Shown: positions 1-10,841, counted from the stretch's first letter. The stretch is 64,000 nucleotides of DNA from Globodera rostochiensis (GCA_018350325.1 JAEVLN010000002.1:682001-746000); one strand, 5' to 3'. Notes: a model not told the origin generated them from the letters alone. Numbers and translations: made by a program.

Positions 1-57
1 CATTTTTGCAAAAAAATATAGTATAATACTTTCAACATTAAATTTCTACATAAAATA

Positions 58-330
58 AAATGTTTGAGAATAGAGAAATAGAGAATTTTTATGAATGGAA
101 AAAAGAGGGAAGAGAGGACATTACGTTTACTGAGCGTGCGATTGCCCAAAAGCGGGTGTCAACGGAGCGGAACAATTTGTTTATGCCAAATCACAACGTT
201 GTTTTTATTATTTCTTGTCGTTTAAACAAATGCTTAAAACAATAATGCTTAATATGATTAAGAAAATCATTTATAAACAAAAAATATAATTAAATAGAAC
301 GCATTGGCACTTACCTTTTATCTTTTATAT
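58..330 (+). repeat. Module A, copy 1
   Basis: Starts with a conserved stretch beginning ATGTTTGAGAATAGAGAAAT. It then carries a variable island at about 105-185 and a conserved tail containing CTTGTCGTTTAAACAAATGC and AATTAAATAGAACGCATTG. Direct copies lie near 34360-34620, 41645-41740, 43890-43990 and 49915-50215. Flanks align well across copies while the island is different, diverged or absent. Borders are approximate. Confidence 0.6.
60..245 (+). CDS. Hypothetical 61-codon frame in module A
   Basis: Open from the module-wide ATG to a TAA. The first residues (MFENREI) are kept as an open start in copies at 41648 and 43893. The middle, encoding roughly EDITFTERAIAQKRVSTERN, is GC-richer and codon-like, and corresponds to a diverged island at 49978-50050. 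In the other copies the frame stops soon after the shared start, or the island is missing. No family is recognised. The opposite strand is also open across the island, so coding strand is uncertain. It may be a gene fragment rather than an expressed gene. Confidence 0.25.
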   Translation: MFENREIENFYEWKKEGREDITFTERAIAQKRVSTERNNLFMPNHNVVFIISCRLNKCLKQ

Positions 331-983
331 TTAAAAAAAAAAATTAATATTGATCTTGAGTAAAGATAAGAAAATAAGCGATCTCGAAATTCCATAATTG
401 TATTAGATTCAATACACAAGTAATTTAATTAAAATTAATACAAAATTACTTCGAAATAAAACCAAAGAACACTTTTATTTATTTTTTAAGTTAAAAAAAA
501 TACAAAAATTTCTCGTCTTAATTTACTTGAGAAAAAGGTAAAATAGACGGGAAAAAATATTTTGATAATGTAAATGCTAGAAATTTTTCTGTGCGTTTTA
601 AAATTTTTTTAAAAATATCAAAATTAACTTCGGGTAACTGGTGGTATTAATTTGGACGCCATAGAAAGTCTCATGAAACATTCAAAAGTGCCAACTTATA
701 TTCGTTAGGTAAAAATGCACAATGTTAAAGTCAAGTCATTTTATTACTATTCAGATTAATTAAGAAATCAAATATTCTCCAAAACCACATAAAGAATAAT
801 GTTAAAACAAAAGTATATGGTAATTTTAAGTTTCTTTTAAAAAGTTTTAAGATTTCTTAGACACAATAATGTTGAAAAAATTAAATTTTAAATAAAATTG
901 AACCTAACAAAAAAGGTAAAATCAAATTCTTCCTGCACCAATGAAAAATTTTTAAACATTAAAAATAATAAGTCATGAATAGG

Positions 984-1290
984 GCTAGGATTGTAATTTC
1001 GAAATCAAAGCATATTTTGGGGTTAAAGGAAAAATGGCGGCGCTGAATGACAAACTCTGAAGTTGAGAGAGATGGCCCGGAAGGCGATGAGTTGGCCTAG
1101 CGGTTGAAACTACCAAAATTTTCATCGCCAAAATGCTTTAAACTATTTATTGGTCATTTAAAGGAAAACAATTACGTTTTAAGCAAATTAATGCACTAAA
1201 AAGGAGCCATTTTTTGTGCATATTTTGGCATATTTAGTGCATATTTTGGGGCTCATTTTGGCTTTTTTGGAGCATATAAATCCGGAAAAT
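984..1290. repeat. Decayed hAT-like element fragment
   Basis: Begins TAGGGCTAGGATT and contains repeated GCATATTTTGG words, like the larger element at 48799-49374 with its GCCTATTTT words. The same start with the same flank (a shared CCTGCACCAAT motif, then GTCATGAATA) recurs at about 39820-39920. The insertion therefore appears to predate duplication of the host module. No intact terminal repeat pair was found. Confidence 0.45.
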
Positions 1291-2754
1291 TAAATTTTTT
1301 TCAGAGTAAAGTAATAATTAAAAAGCATAAATTAAGTCGGAAAAATTAATTAATTTTTGGAATTTGGAAATTAATTGGAGGACATTCTTTTTTAGCTCGT
1401 AATTTTTTTTGAACCTGCTAAGCAAATTCGCCAGTTTTGTCAATAGACGATGTGTATAATTTTGATTAAAATCAAGTATTATGAACCAAAGCTAACAAGA
1501 AACACAAAATTATATAATTAATTAATTTAATTTAAATTTATTCTGGTTATAAAGAAACAATCTGGGAACCAATGAGACACCTTCTGAATTAATCTAATCA
1601 AATTTAAAAACAAAAGAAAAATAATGATACAGAATTTAGACAATAAAAAACAGAAAATGTGTTCAGTTTTTAAGATCATTTAATTATTTAAAATAAACAA
1701 TAAATATTTGCATAAATTAAACATTTCAATGAGCAACCAAGACTAACGAATGCACAAATAGATATTATGATAATAATATGCATAGTAAAATTAACGTTTA
1801 CATACTATTTTAATGATTCCGTACTTTATAATTCAAAAAAATGAATTGTCATTTTAATTAAAATAAATAAATTTAGCACTAAAAATTCATTCATTCTGCA
1901 TAAAATAATATAATAAGTGAAGTATATTTGAAGATGCTTGTATACTTTAAAAAATATTCTATAAATTAAATAATTAAAAAAGCAATTTATTAATGAACAA
2001 CGAAACTATTTCTCGTAATATAATTTCAAAATATGATATTAAACTAGCGGATTAACAACTGAAGAGTGCAGTAAATTTGTGTTACATATTTGGCTATCAA
2101 ATTTAATTATAACTCAAATACGTTAATTGAGAATTCATAAAAAACAAAACATATTGGACCCTAAAGCTCTGGATGGTCATATCTAATTTTTTCTAATTAA
2201 GATACCGAGACATCCGGAGATTGAAAAATCACTTCTATTTCCATTCTTAGTAATTTTTGGACCATACAAATTTCGTTAATATCTTCAAAATGTTCGCCGT
2301 CGGGGCCTCTCCCATCCTTAAAAAACTTTTTTTGTTTTAATTTCTTCTCGGCTAAATCATTGTTAACCGTTTTTATAACATTAAATTTAATATACAATAA
2401 AAAATTGCAATTCTTGAAGCAGTTATAATTAAAAAATAGGGCTGAGAGATAAATACTGGCTGAGCCCGGCGTCCGAATCGATTGTTTAATAATTGAATAA
2501 TTGGATTAGTTAAAACCTGTTATATATCTAATAAAAATACCACTAAAAATTGATAAAAATATTTTCATTTTAAATATATTTGCCTAGTTGAAAATACTTA
2601 ATAAAAGATGTATAAAAGGTAGACAAAATAATTTAAACAATTAAAAAACAAAACTAAATAAATATTAAACAATCAATCACCCCTCTAAGGCTCCAACACC
2701 AAAACAATTACTATCACTAATTCTGATAATAAATCATTCGAATAACATAAACAA

Positions 2755-2832
2755 ATGAAGGCTGCCCATGAACAGTTTATAGGGGCAGTAGACTCGACGG
2801 GCACGACCATTAAAATCAAAGAAAAAAACTGA
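2755..2832 (+). CDS. Conserved micro-ORF, 25 codons (pair of 5834)
   Basis: ATG-to-TGA frame starting MKAAHEQFIGAVDSTGT. The copy at 5834-5914 starts at the same conserved place (CATAAACAA then ATG) and encodes MKAAHEQLIGAVDSTGT. Of the sixteen codons after the start, twelve differ at the third position and only one changes the residue (Phe/Leu). This is a strong coding signature. No family is recognised. The reverse strand is also open and partly conserved, with a ttttctcag acceptor-like site, so a minus-strand exon is the alternative. Expression is unknown. Confidence 0.45.
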   Translation: MKAAHEQFIGAVDSTGTTIKIKEKN

Positions 2833-3039
2833 GAAAACATAAAAAACTTAACTTACAAAACCAGCGTTTAATGGAAAAAATTAAACAAAAAAATATCTTA
2901 TCAATAAATTTGTATTTTTTAAACAAAGAATAAATGTTTAAAAATGGTAATCAAAAACTTTTAAAAATATTAAATTTTAATATGCAATAAATAAAACTTT
3001 TTAGCGTCAACTTAAGATAACCCAAACCCAAACTTAAAA

Positions 3040-3064
3040 TCAAAATCAAAATCAAAATCAAAAT
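3040..3064. repeat. ATCAAA microsatellite
   Basis: About four tandem copies of the hexamer ATCAAA inside module C. The paired module at about 6105-6125 has fewer copies, so the tract length changed after duplication. Confidence 0.7.
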
Positions 3065-3695
3065 TTTTACATTTTAGAACCAAAAAACAAATTAAACTTA
3101 TTGCATTTATAAATTCTATTTTTGAGCAAAAAGTTTGTAGAAGCCATTGCTTTAGTATATATCGATAAAAAATGATAATTATACAGTTTAATTCATTCAA
3201 CCATGACATAAAGCTTATGTGTTAATCATAATCCATATATCAAAAGCAAAACAACTATAATTTGTCTAGTGGCAGGTCAAAAATATTTAATTTAGAATTA
3301 ATTGGTTAAAAAAAACAATTTTTAATATGATATTAACACTTTTCATTCCTTAAAATAACTGACAAAAAAATTTAATTACGCAATACAAATAATTTTGTAA
3401 ATAAAAGATGGAATGTTACCACTAAAATGCCGTGCTCAGAAATCAATGAGAGCGGGCGTGCCACATTCTTTGCGAAATTACAAAACATTGCATCTTCACG
3501 CTTTCAAATCACAAAATTACTTAAAAAAACAAAAACCCAAAATAAATTGAATTGTTCTTCATTTAGACTTATATTCCAAATATCTTAAAAATAGTGAAGG
3601 TTTTGTCAGCCTATTTAAATAATAGCAGTTAAATAGTGCCGTAAATATTATTGCAACCAAATCAAAAATTATTAAATTTATATTATTTCAAAGAA

Positions 3696-3788
3696 ATGAT
3701 TTCAGACTCAAAGGAGGACACGGACCAGAGTGCATTGCCTTCTCCGAGCGACTCCGTTGTTCGAATTAAAATTTGTGCAAACTTCTAA
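3696..3788 (+). CDS. Hypothetical micro-ORF, 30 codons
   Basis: ATG-to-TAA frame, product beginning MISDSKEDTDQSALPSPSDS. It is hydrophilic, rich in Ser and Asp, and GC-richer than its surroundings. In the paired module at 6784 the upstream sequence and ATGATT are conserved. The following sequence is unrelated (MIKEKKRYWTPARKQ, then stop), as if the downstream cassette had been exchanged. No family is recognised. Confidence 0.3.
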   Translation: MISDSKEDTDQSALPSPSDSVVRIKICANF

Positions 3789-4688
3789 ATAATTTAATAA
3801 AAATTAATTTACAAAAGAAAATAAATTGTACACAAAACTATGACTCCAACCTAGCGTCAAACGCGATTATTTCAATATAAATGTTCGTAGAAAGCCATTT
3901 GTTAACTATATATCGGTAAAAAAGATAATTATACAGTTTAATAATTCAAAAAACGATATAAAGAATATTTTAATCAGAACCCATAAATTAAAATCAAAAC
4001 AGCCATAATTTGGATCGTATCATGAAAGTTATAACAGGGATTGTTTTCGAATATTAATATCGCCTCTTTCTCATGATAATTAGATTTAAATTAAAATGAA
4101 CTATAAATTACAAATACAACAACATTTAAATATGCCATTTTATAAACTAATAAATGAAAATTAATATTTAATACACTCTAGCAATAAAACTGATTGCTGT
4201 GAGATAATTCAAATTTGTTCACCAATTTAATTTTAGTCAAAAAGCTTACTTACTAAAAGATTAATAAAGTGTAAACCAGCAATAAACATACAATATTCAC
4301 GGTAAAAATAATTTACATTATTTGCAAAAAATTAATGCGCGAAGCAGTGAAACGGCAGTTAAAACTCGAAAAAGTTACAGAATGAGCAAGCGAGCCATGT
4401 AAAAACTGCAACCAGCTTACCGGAGCAATTAAGAATAATTATAATAAATAAATATTATTGTGGAAATTTATTAGTATTGAAAACATTAAAATTTAATTTA
4501 TTAAAATTTATAAAGCCCGTAGCCATCAAGTGGCAGACTAAAATAAAATATCAATTGTTACTAAATAAATCTTGAGTTCCTAGATGTCTAGAATTATAAA
4601 AAAATTCTAATTTCCTAAAACATGTCTGTATTAACTTCAATAATCATTATATTTCTAATTTGTGATTGGACAAATACAAAAATAATAA

Positions 4689-4778
4689 AATTATGCACTG
4701 ACGCTGGAGGACGAAAGATTTGAAGATGCCGCGATCCCGCCGCCACATGAGCCACATGATACGCTACCAATGCCCTGA
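4689..4778 (+). other. Exon-like GC island, orphan
   Basis: An open stretch of 29 codons ending in TGA, translating as ALTLEDERFEDAAIPPPHEP followed by HDTLPMP. It is markedly GC-richer than the surrounding 78-80% AT sequence. There is no in-frame ATG at its left edge and no clear splice acceptor. It looks like a fragment of a coding exon, source unknown. Confidence 0.3.
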
Positions 4779-5239
4779 GGCTATCCGCAACCCAATTTTA
4801 GAACTTCAAACTTCTAGATAGTATAAATTAATCTACAAAGCATTTTCAAAAAACAAGTCGCTTGATTTTGGAATATAATTTTTAATATAAATATAAGAGT
4901 TTACTTTAAAAACAAAGTCTATCGAACTAACATTTAAAAAACCATAGTAAATAAACTTTAAGAAAATAACTTAATTAGAAAATAAAATAAAAATCTCTTG
5001 GCAAAAGATAAATAATATATTGTTAAATAACATGGTTATTGTATAGCATATAACTTAAGATCAGGTAGCTACTGGAATTTCGTGATCTTTTAATAAATAA
5101 AACACTAATCCATAAATTTAAACAATCAAAAACAAATCGCAATTAAAAATAACATAAACTATCCGAAAAAAAAGAATGGAATTCAATAGAAAAAATGTGT
5201 CAATATTTATTAAAAAAATAATGTACTGCATCCAAACAA

Positions 5240-5440
5240 TCACCGTCCTCAACGTGGGTATAACCACGTCTCACCCCAACCAGGTGATTCCGGTGAGCCA
5301 ATGATGCGCGAGTCCATTTGGCACAGGCCGCTAATAAACTTAAATAAAAATAAATAATAAAAAAGTGTTAAAGAATAAATCAAACTAAACGAATATATTG
5401 CAAAAAATATAGTATAATACTTTTAACATGCCTTTTAATT
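5240..5440 (+). repeat. Module B, copy 1
   Basis: Contains AACGTGGGTA, a GC-rich island around GATTCCGGTGAGCCAATGAT, and a tail ending in the TATAGTATAATA motif. Related copies lie at about 45770-45880, 54490-54700 and 56100-56300. A truncated copy at 14579-14603 abuts a foldback element. The island is open on both strands. The minus reading (motif DSRIIGSPESPG here, DSLIIGSPESLG in later copies) and the plus reading (PGDSGEPMMRES versus PSDSGEPMMSES) are about equally conserved. Confidence 0.6.
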
Positions 5441-5584
5441 AATAATTCACTTTTTTGAAATGATAATTAAATTCATTAGAGTTCAAACATGCCTCACTTT
5501 TTTTAGATATAAAATTGCAAAATAAAAGACGCTCAAACCAATAAAATAATAAATAAAATAAAAATACTCATAAATTTGGCGATC

Positions 5585-6785
5585 AAATAATTGGATTAGC
5601 TAAAAACTGTTATCTAATAAAAGTACCACTAAAATGTGGTAAAAACATTTTAAATATATTTGTTTAGTTGAAAATAAAAGGTGTATAAAAAGTAGACAAT
5701 AATTTAAACAATTACAAAAACCAAACTAAATAAATATTGAAATCACTTTTCTCAGACTCCAACACCAAAACAATTACTAGCACTAATTCGTAGCGTGATA
5801 ATAAATTTGAATGAAATTCGAATGTCATAAACAATGAAAGCAGCACATGAACAACTGATTGGCGCTGTAGACTCAACAGGAACAAGCTTTAGAAAGAAAA
5901 CTGAGAAACCATAAAAACTTAACTTACAAAAGCAGCGTTTAATGGAAAAAATTTAAAAAAAGAATATCTTATCAATAAATTTGTATTTTCTAAACAATGA
6001 TTTAAATTTTTTATTTGGAAATCAAAACTTTTGAAAAATTTTAAATTTTAATTATGAAATAATTGAAAATTAGTTTTCAGCGTCAACTTAAGAAAACCAA
6101 ACTTAAAAAATTAAAATCAAAATTTTATTAAAAACAAAAACTCTTGTCAACAAAAAATCCTAACTTATTGCATTCATACTGTTAGCATAAAAAAAATCAT
6201 TGAAACAGTGAAATAAAGCTTAACATTTTTGTTAGAACGGTTTGACATTCAATTTTATAGATATACAGGTCACTGAGTTAAGCAATTTTAAACCTTAACT
6301 CATTATTTTTGTGTTGTTAAATGCTAAAAAATAATAGAAATATGCTTTAACCTATTAATAAATAATGGAAAGTTATTTTAAAGTATGACTAATCCGTGTG
6401 GAAATTCATTTAATAAAAATGAAAATTTACTTTACCAACACATTTATTTACTCCTTAATTATTTAAACCCCGAGTTCAATGTACATATAGGTGTTTATAA
6501 AAGTTTCATATTTTAATCTAAACTTTGCCGGGCTCAGAAATAATGAGAGCGGGTGCCACATTCTTTGCGAAATTACAAAACATTGCATCTTCACGCTTTA
6601 AATCAAAAAATAAAAAACAAAAACCCAAAATAAATTGAATTGTTCTTCATTTAGACTTATATTCCAAATATCTCAAAAATAGTGAAGGTTTTGGTCAGCC
6701 TTTCTAAATAATAGCAGTTAAATAGTGCCGTAAATATTATTGCAACCAAATCAAAAATTATTAAATTTAATTATTTCAAAGAAAT
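5585..6785 (+). repeat. Module C, copy 2
   Basis: Direct-orientation partner of 2485-3700. A/T filler is similar apart from indels, and the two islands differ strongly. Downstream of about 6785 this copy continues into sequence related to 26870-27420, showing recombination of module ends. Confidence 0.75.
5834..5914 (+). CDS. Conserved micro-ORF, 26 codons (pair of 2755)
   Basis: ATG-to-TAA frame starting MKAAHEQLIGAVDSTGT and continuing SFRKKTEKP. The core peptide is the same as at 2755 but codon choice differs in almost every codon (AAA/AAG, GCA/GCT, GGC/GGG, TCA/TCG, ACA/ACG and so on). The C-terminal tail differs. It is too short for family assignment. Confidence 0.45.
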   Translation: MKAAHEQLIGAVDSTGTSFRKKTEKP

Positions 6786-6831
6786 GATTAAAGAGAAAAA
6801 GCGATACTGGACGCCTGCAAGAAAACAATAG
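6784..6831 (+). other. Alternative cassette after shared ATG, 15 codons
   Basis: Reads MIKEKKRYWTPARKQ then TAG. Upstream sequence up to ATGATT matches module C copy 1 at 3696; everything after differs. The sequence from about 6824 onward is also the uninterrupted counterpart of the insertion site of the element at 26907-27300. Confidence 0.3.
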
Positions 6832-7044
6832 AAATAACAAAAAATAAAACATTTTAAAAAAGATAAATGCCATGTCTAAAAGATGATACCAACTAAAAAA
6901 TTGATTAAGGTTAAAATGAAAACATGATTATTTAAATAAAGACAAATTTTAACTTCGCTTACCAAAGAATACGAAGTGCAGTACGTGCTAGTTAAATTTT
7001 ATTTATAAAAATTTTATTTGCTTTTATTTGAACGGATTTATAAT

Positions 7045-7416
7045 TAGGGAGGAAATTATATGCACATGCATATATTTTTCCTGAACTGAATAACAGCCTG
7101 AAACGCACGAAAAACGTGTTTTCAGCTTGGTTTGAAGCTTCTACAAGACATTTTCATTTTTTGAAAAAAGCGCAAAATAGTCACAAAAGTTCAAAAAAGC
7201 CGTCAAAAATGCCAAAATAGTCACAAAAGTTCAAAAAAGCCGTCAAAAATGCCAAAATAGTCACAAAAGTTCAAAAAATTCGTCAAAACAGTTTTATATT
7301 GAATTTGGTAAAATTTATGTGCTTATTTTTTCATTTTATGTGCATATTTTGCAATTTTTGGTGCATATTTTATGCGCCTATTTCAGGATTTTATGTGCTT
7401 ATAATTTTTCTCCCTA
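7045..7416. mobile_element. hAT-like MITE with 40-bp internal tandem repeat
   Basis: Terminal inverted repeats TAGGGAGGAAATTATATGC and (right end, reversed) TAGGGAGAAAAATTATAAGC are flanked by TTTATAAT and TTTATAAA, an 8-bp duplication with one mismatch. Ends of TAGGG type plus an 8-bp duplication fit the hAT superfamily. The interior has a 40-bp unit (AAAATAGTCACAAAAGTTCA then AAAAAGCCGTCAAAAATGCC) in nearly three copies at 7174-7289, and words like TTATGTGCATATTTT. There is no transposase frame. Confidence 0.75.
7174..7289 (+). repeat. 40-bp tandem repeat inside MITE
   Basis: Nearly three consecutive copies of a 40-bp unit. The first two are identical and the third diverges at its end (AAAAAATTCGTCAAAAC). 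Confidence 0.85.
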
Positions 7417-7504
7417 TTTATAAAATTATAATTTAAAAAATTCTTAAAATTATTGTAAACAGACACAAGAATATTTATCAAATTATCTAATAAATAACAT
7501 TAAC

Positions 7505-8000
7505 GAGCCGATTAAAAGGATAACGTCTGAGATACTATTGAGAAATAAATAAAAGAATAAGTCAAAAAAACCAAAAAAAATCGAAAAGTTAACAATGTGA
7601 AATTGCAAAATAAATATATTTTTTATTAAAATAATAAAAGAAAAGCGATAAAAAATCCGTGCATTTTTAAATAAATTTTATACATGAAGCTTCTGATTGT
7701 TTTTTCATAAAGGAAAACCTTTTATCATCAGCCTTTTAATTATCAATTACACTTTTTATGGATCTAAATAAAAATAACAAACAATTATTAAGATTAAACA
7801 CAAAGATACAAAAAGTAAATTTACCAAGCAGTTTCAAACTTGGTCAAATGAAGTTTACTTCGCCACATCAAGCTGGCAGACAACAATACTTTTTGTCATA
7901 TTTTTGTTAAATAAATATTTCAGTAAAATTAAAATACATTACATCTTATCTTTCTACAAATGAATATTGAAAATAATAATAAAAAATAGTTGCTAAAACG
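7505..8000 (+). repeat. Module D, copy 1
   Basis: Shares AAAAGGATAACGTCTGAGAT, TTTTTTCATAAAGGAAA and TTTTATCATCAGC with 16975-17305. Its second half (CGCCACATCAAG, ATATTGAAAATAATAA, TAGTTGCTAAAACGTAA) is shared with 30220-30400, 36170-36200 and 47070-47250. The 16975 copy is broken at about 17305 by an insertion block. Confidence 0.65.
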
Positions 8001-8470
8001 TAACTCTGACCTCAAAGGTTGACGCTATCTGAAAATGTTTACAAATTTAAATGAACTAATTTTCATAAAAGATCCCAGGTTACCCGCTGTTCGATGACAA
8101 CGATGCCAAAGGTGCAATAAATTATTCTGATATTTGCTTTTTTGCATTTTTGGTGAAAAAATGGCAATGGTAATATATGAAAGTAAAAATAAAATAACAG
8201 AAACTATATTTTTAACTTGTAATGTTTTTAAAAAGTAGCAGAATAAATTGATGCCCTGTAAAAAATAATATAAATTATATAATATCTGATTGTTATAGCA
8301 TATATTTCCAGCCAAGCCTACTATAAATTAATGATATTAAACAAAAGGTGCCTTGAACGAAGAGAAAGAAATTATTTTAATTTTATTACAAGAAAATTAA
8401 ATTTTAAAACAATTTAAAAAAGTAACTTAAAAATTTTTTTATTCCCGTATTTGAAAGAATATACAATATA

Positions 8471-8689
8471 ATGATTTTAACCTTAAAATTATTTACTGAC
8501 AAAGGTGTCATGATAACTACAATACATGCAGTAGATTATGAACTAAATGAGCACGAACACAAATTACTAACTAAAGTTTACCATAACTTCAGAGATCAGG
8601 GAATTAAAAACAAAGTTATATCGTTTTACTCCACATTGATTAATATTATAATAGACCCAAAAGTGCACAAAGATTCAAATAAATATTAA
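8471..8689 (+). CDS. Hypothetical 72-codon AT-rich frame
   Basis: ATG-to-TAA frame beginning MILTLKLFTDKGVMITTIHA, hydrophilic after a short hydrophobic start. Residues around 28-38 (EHKLLTKVYHN) match translations of related islands near 15750-15800 (HELLTKINQKMSEG) and 32430-32480 (YKLLTKINQKTSEG). A small coding-like segment therefore recurs in three places with codon-level variation. Codon use is as AT-rich as the surroundings, so a chance frame cannot be excluded. Confidence 0.3.
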   Translation: MILTLKLFTDKGVMITTIHAVDYELNEHEHKLLTKVYHNFRDQGIKNKVISFYSTLINIIIDPKVHKDSNKY

Positions 8690-9893
8690 AACAAAAAAAT
8701 TTCAAATAATCAAAATTTAAAGACCAAAAAAACCATAAAATTAAAAATTTTTTAAACAAAATAAAAAAATATGCAACAGAATTATGACTATAAATTAATT
8801 AGTAATCAAAAAATTTGTTATGATTAAATTGGAATTAAATGCTATAATCTTTACACTAAATTGATGTAATTATTTATAATTCTTTGTGAATATAAAATAA
8901 GGCTTGTATAAATTAAATGATATACAAAGAAATAAACTTAAGAAAATACGCACAAATTTCCGCAGCCGAATATCCATGCCCATGTAAGCTTCTGGTCAAC
9001 AAAACCCATAATTGAAATTCCAAAAAGATGGAAAGGTGCGCTTAAATTTTAAATGATAATAACAATTTAAAGCTAGAATTTTCTTCACTTCTCAATTGGA
9101 TCCACTCTCTCAAAACGTGGATCAATATATGCATATCATCGACCACAAATTTTTCTCGGTTTTATGCTCTATTATATAAACAAATATTACTCTAATCACA
9201 ACGCGTGGCGTATATCTTACACACCATTGATTTATTACATTTTAAAAGTTTTAGACTTGAAAACAAATTTTAACGATCACAAATCGAGTTTGACCAGTAG
9301 GCAGGCAATGCCGGCGAGGGCAGGTAATTAAGGATGAAAAAAGGAAAACACACAAATATTTTTAAACATTTTATCATAAATAAAAAATTCGTTATCCACC
9401 CGACTTACATTGTATTCAAGATGTGAATACAGAGATTATACGCGGTGTTTCACATGCAAGTTCAATATGTAGTAATTGATAATTTCCAAATCCTGAAATA
9501 ATTATTTGAATTAAAAACATTCTAAATAAATTAAAAGGCAAATATAATTATAGTAGTAAATGACCTCAATGTTCGTATGTAAACTATCAAATTTCTATTT
9601 GCAAATTCATAACATACAGTCAGATTTAATTATACCTTCGTATAAATAAAAATATCTAAATAAACTTTATTTAAAATAATTAAAAAAACATTATACCTAA
9701 TGCATATAATTTTAATCTCAACAATGCAATTGGTACGATCACTTTTGCAAAGGCTTTGTTATACTTAAAAATGTTCCTCATATAATAGAGGGTGTCGGGA
9801 CCAGGATTAATATTGAATTTCAAGTTTTTCCATACAGAAAACCTGGTTTATTTATATTTTTATTTTTGTCTATTCATCCCGGTTGGTTTCACA

Positions 9894-9979
9894 TAGGGTT
9901 CCTCCCCGAGCCCTCGGGGGCGGGAAATGTCGGGGTCGGGGTTTTCGTCCCGGACTAAAAAGGACGGGGATGAACCCTA
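9894..9979. mobile_element. 86-bp GC-rich hAT-like MITE
   Basis: Ends TAGGGTTCCTCCCCG and CGGGGATGAACCCTA are near-perfect inverted repeats. The flanks are GTTTCACA and GTTTCACC, an 8-bp duplication with one mismatch. The whole element is only 86 bp, strongly GC-rich in an AT-rich setting, and could fold on itself almost end to end. Related GC-rich pieces occur at 25447-25515 and 40322-40422. Confidence 0.7.
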
Positions 9980-10316
9980 GTTTCACCGGCTGAGCCCAGG
10001 ACTGAACTGTCTTTTTCTAGGGAGGCTTAGCTGCCAATCGGAAGAAATCAGCAAAATTGCACAAATTACATTCATTGTTTTAAACAAGCTGAAAACAAAT
10101 ATTACAATTGGATAAAGCGCTTAATTACTAAGCCTCAGCTTTTAAAAATAAAAAAATATTAAAATTAATCTATAATAATACGCATTGCTTAAAATAGATA
10201 AAATAATATTAAATTTATTTACTATTTAAATAAATCAAATAAATTAATACAAATTTAAAGAAAATTGAGTTAAAAAGTGCCGAAACATCGTCGGTATTTT
10301 TTCAACAATTAATCCA

Positions 10317-10436
10317 ATGGAGGGCGCCACAGAGGGCGAAACCCGATTTCTGCGCCTCATGTGTAGCAGGCTGCACCATCATTCTAAACGCCTGGAAATT
10401 GTGAAAATTTTAGACAATTTTTGTACGAGAAAATAA
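10317..10436 (+). CDS. Hypothetical micro-ORF, 39 codons
   Basis: ATG-to-TAA frame beginning MEGATEGETRFLRLMCSRLH, basic, with a GC-rich start in AT-rich DNA. On the minus strand the same island is preceded by a good nematode-type acceptor (caatttccag at about 10394-10403). It reads AFRMMVQPATHEAQKSGFAL onward, so a minus-strand exon is an equally good explanation. No family is recognised. Confidence 0.25.
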   Translation: MEGATEGETRFLRLMCSRLHHHSKRLEIVKILDNFCTRK

Positions 10437-10652
10437 AAAAAAATAAAATATATCAGAAAATAAGATTTAAATTAATTTAACTTTCAACCAAAATTAGAAA
10501 CATGAACAATTTTGTGGTCCAGAATTCTGAAAAACTCGTTCAGTAACAATTAAAAAATATATATATAAATTAAAACATTGAAAGCAATAAAAAATGCCAA
10601 AATTGATTATGCAAAAAATATATTCATGTAAATACTAATATAATAATACGCA

Positions 10653-10841
10653 TTGTGCGTGTGCAATGGGACCTCCGTACTAATTCAAGAAGGCCTCAAT
10701 ACTGTTGGTGTCATTTTAAATGACAAATGCGGCCAAAAACGTATTAAAAATATGGTCAAAATAAAAATTGCCGAATATCACATTCGAGACAAAGCGGAAC
10801 GCATTTTTCACTCCGGTCCCGCCTGCCATGCCTTGCCTTGA
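10653..10841 (+). CDS. Coding-like fragment, 62 codons, no ATG
   Basis: Open frame without an ATG start, translating CNGTSVLIQEGLNTVGVILN followed by DKCGQKRIKNMVKIKIAEYH, and ending at a TGA. The residue mix is protein-like and GC-richer at both ends (10655-10720, 10810-10900). It is probably an exon fragment. The reverse strand is also open over 60 codons. No family is recognised. Confidence 0.3.
   Translation: MCVCNGTSVLIQEGLNTVGVILNDKCGQKRIKNMVKIKIAEYHIRDKAERIFHSGPACHALP

Larger units (their letters stand above)
2485..3700 (+). repeat. Module C, copy 1 (paired with 5585-6785)
   Basis: An approximately 1.2-kb segment that aligns along most of its length with 5585-6785 in the same orientation. 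Shared anchors include CTCCAACACCAAAACAATTA, AGCGTTTAATGGAAAAAAT, CACATTCTTTGCGAAATTAC and TAGTGCCGTAAATATTATTG. AT-rich parts differ mainly by indels in A/T runs. The islands inside (2755-2832, 3696-3788) differ far more. Confidence 0.75.
1..7044. other. AT-rich module mosaic, segment 1
   Basis: Very AT-rich DNA without a recognisable conventional gene. It contains module A (about 58-330), a decayed element (984-1290), a large duplicated segment (about 2485-3700 and 5585-6785), module B (5240-5440) and several short GC-richer islands listed separately. Further unlisted islands lie near 1020-1130, 2280-2340, 4320-4420 and 4500-4540. The remainder (about 330-980, 1300-2480, 3800-4680, 4800-5240, 6050-6530) shows only A/T runs and patches resembling other parts of the window. 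For example, 780-970 resembles 39420-39880 and 50330-50460. No splice-coherent multi-exon gene could be assembled. Confidence 0.6.
7417..9893. other. AT-rich module mosaic, segment 2
   Basis: Module D (about 7505-8000), with partners at 16975-17305, 30170-30420 and 47020-47300. A short module at 8290-8360 is shared with 32745-32815 (CCAGCCAAGCCTACT and GGTGCCTTGAAC). Unlisted GC-richer patches occur at 8060-8120, 8960-9040, 9100-9220 and 9280-9330. No multi-exon gene was recognised in the rest. Confidence 0.55.

Noticed and set aside
1085..1130. tRNA-like GTTGGCCTAGCGGTT
   Set aside because: Resembles a Leu/Ser tRNA D-arm but has no B box or pairing acceptor stem.
3012..3209. Minus-strand frame ending in alternating Asp-Phe
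   Set aside because: The Asp-Phe run is the translation of the ATCAAA microsatellite.
5270..5310. Serine-protease-like GDSGEP in module B
   Set aside because: Only a six-residue resemblance to the GDSGGP motif; other copies read SDSGEP or SGSGES and no protease context exists.
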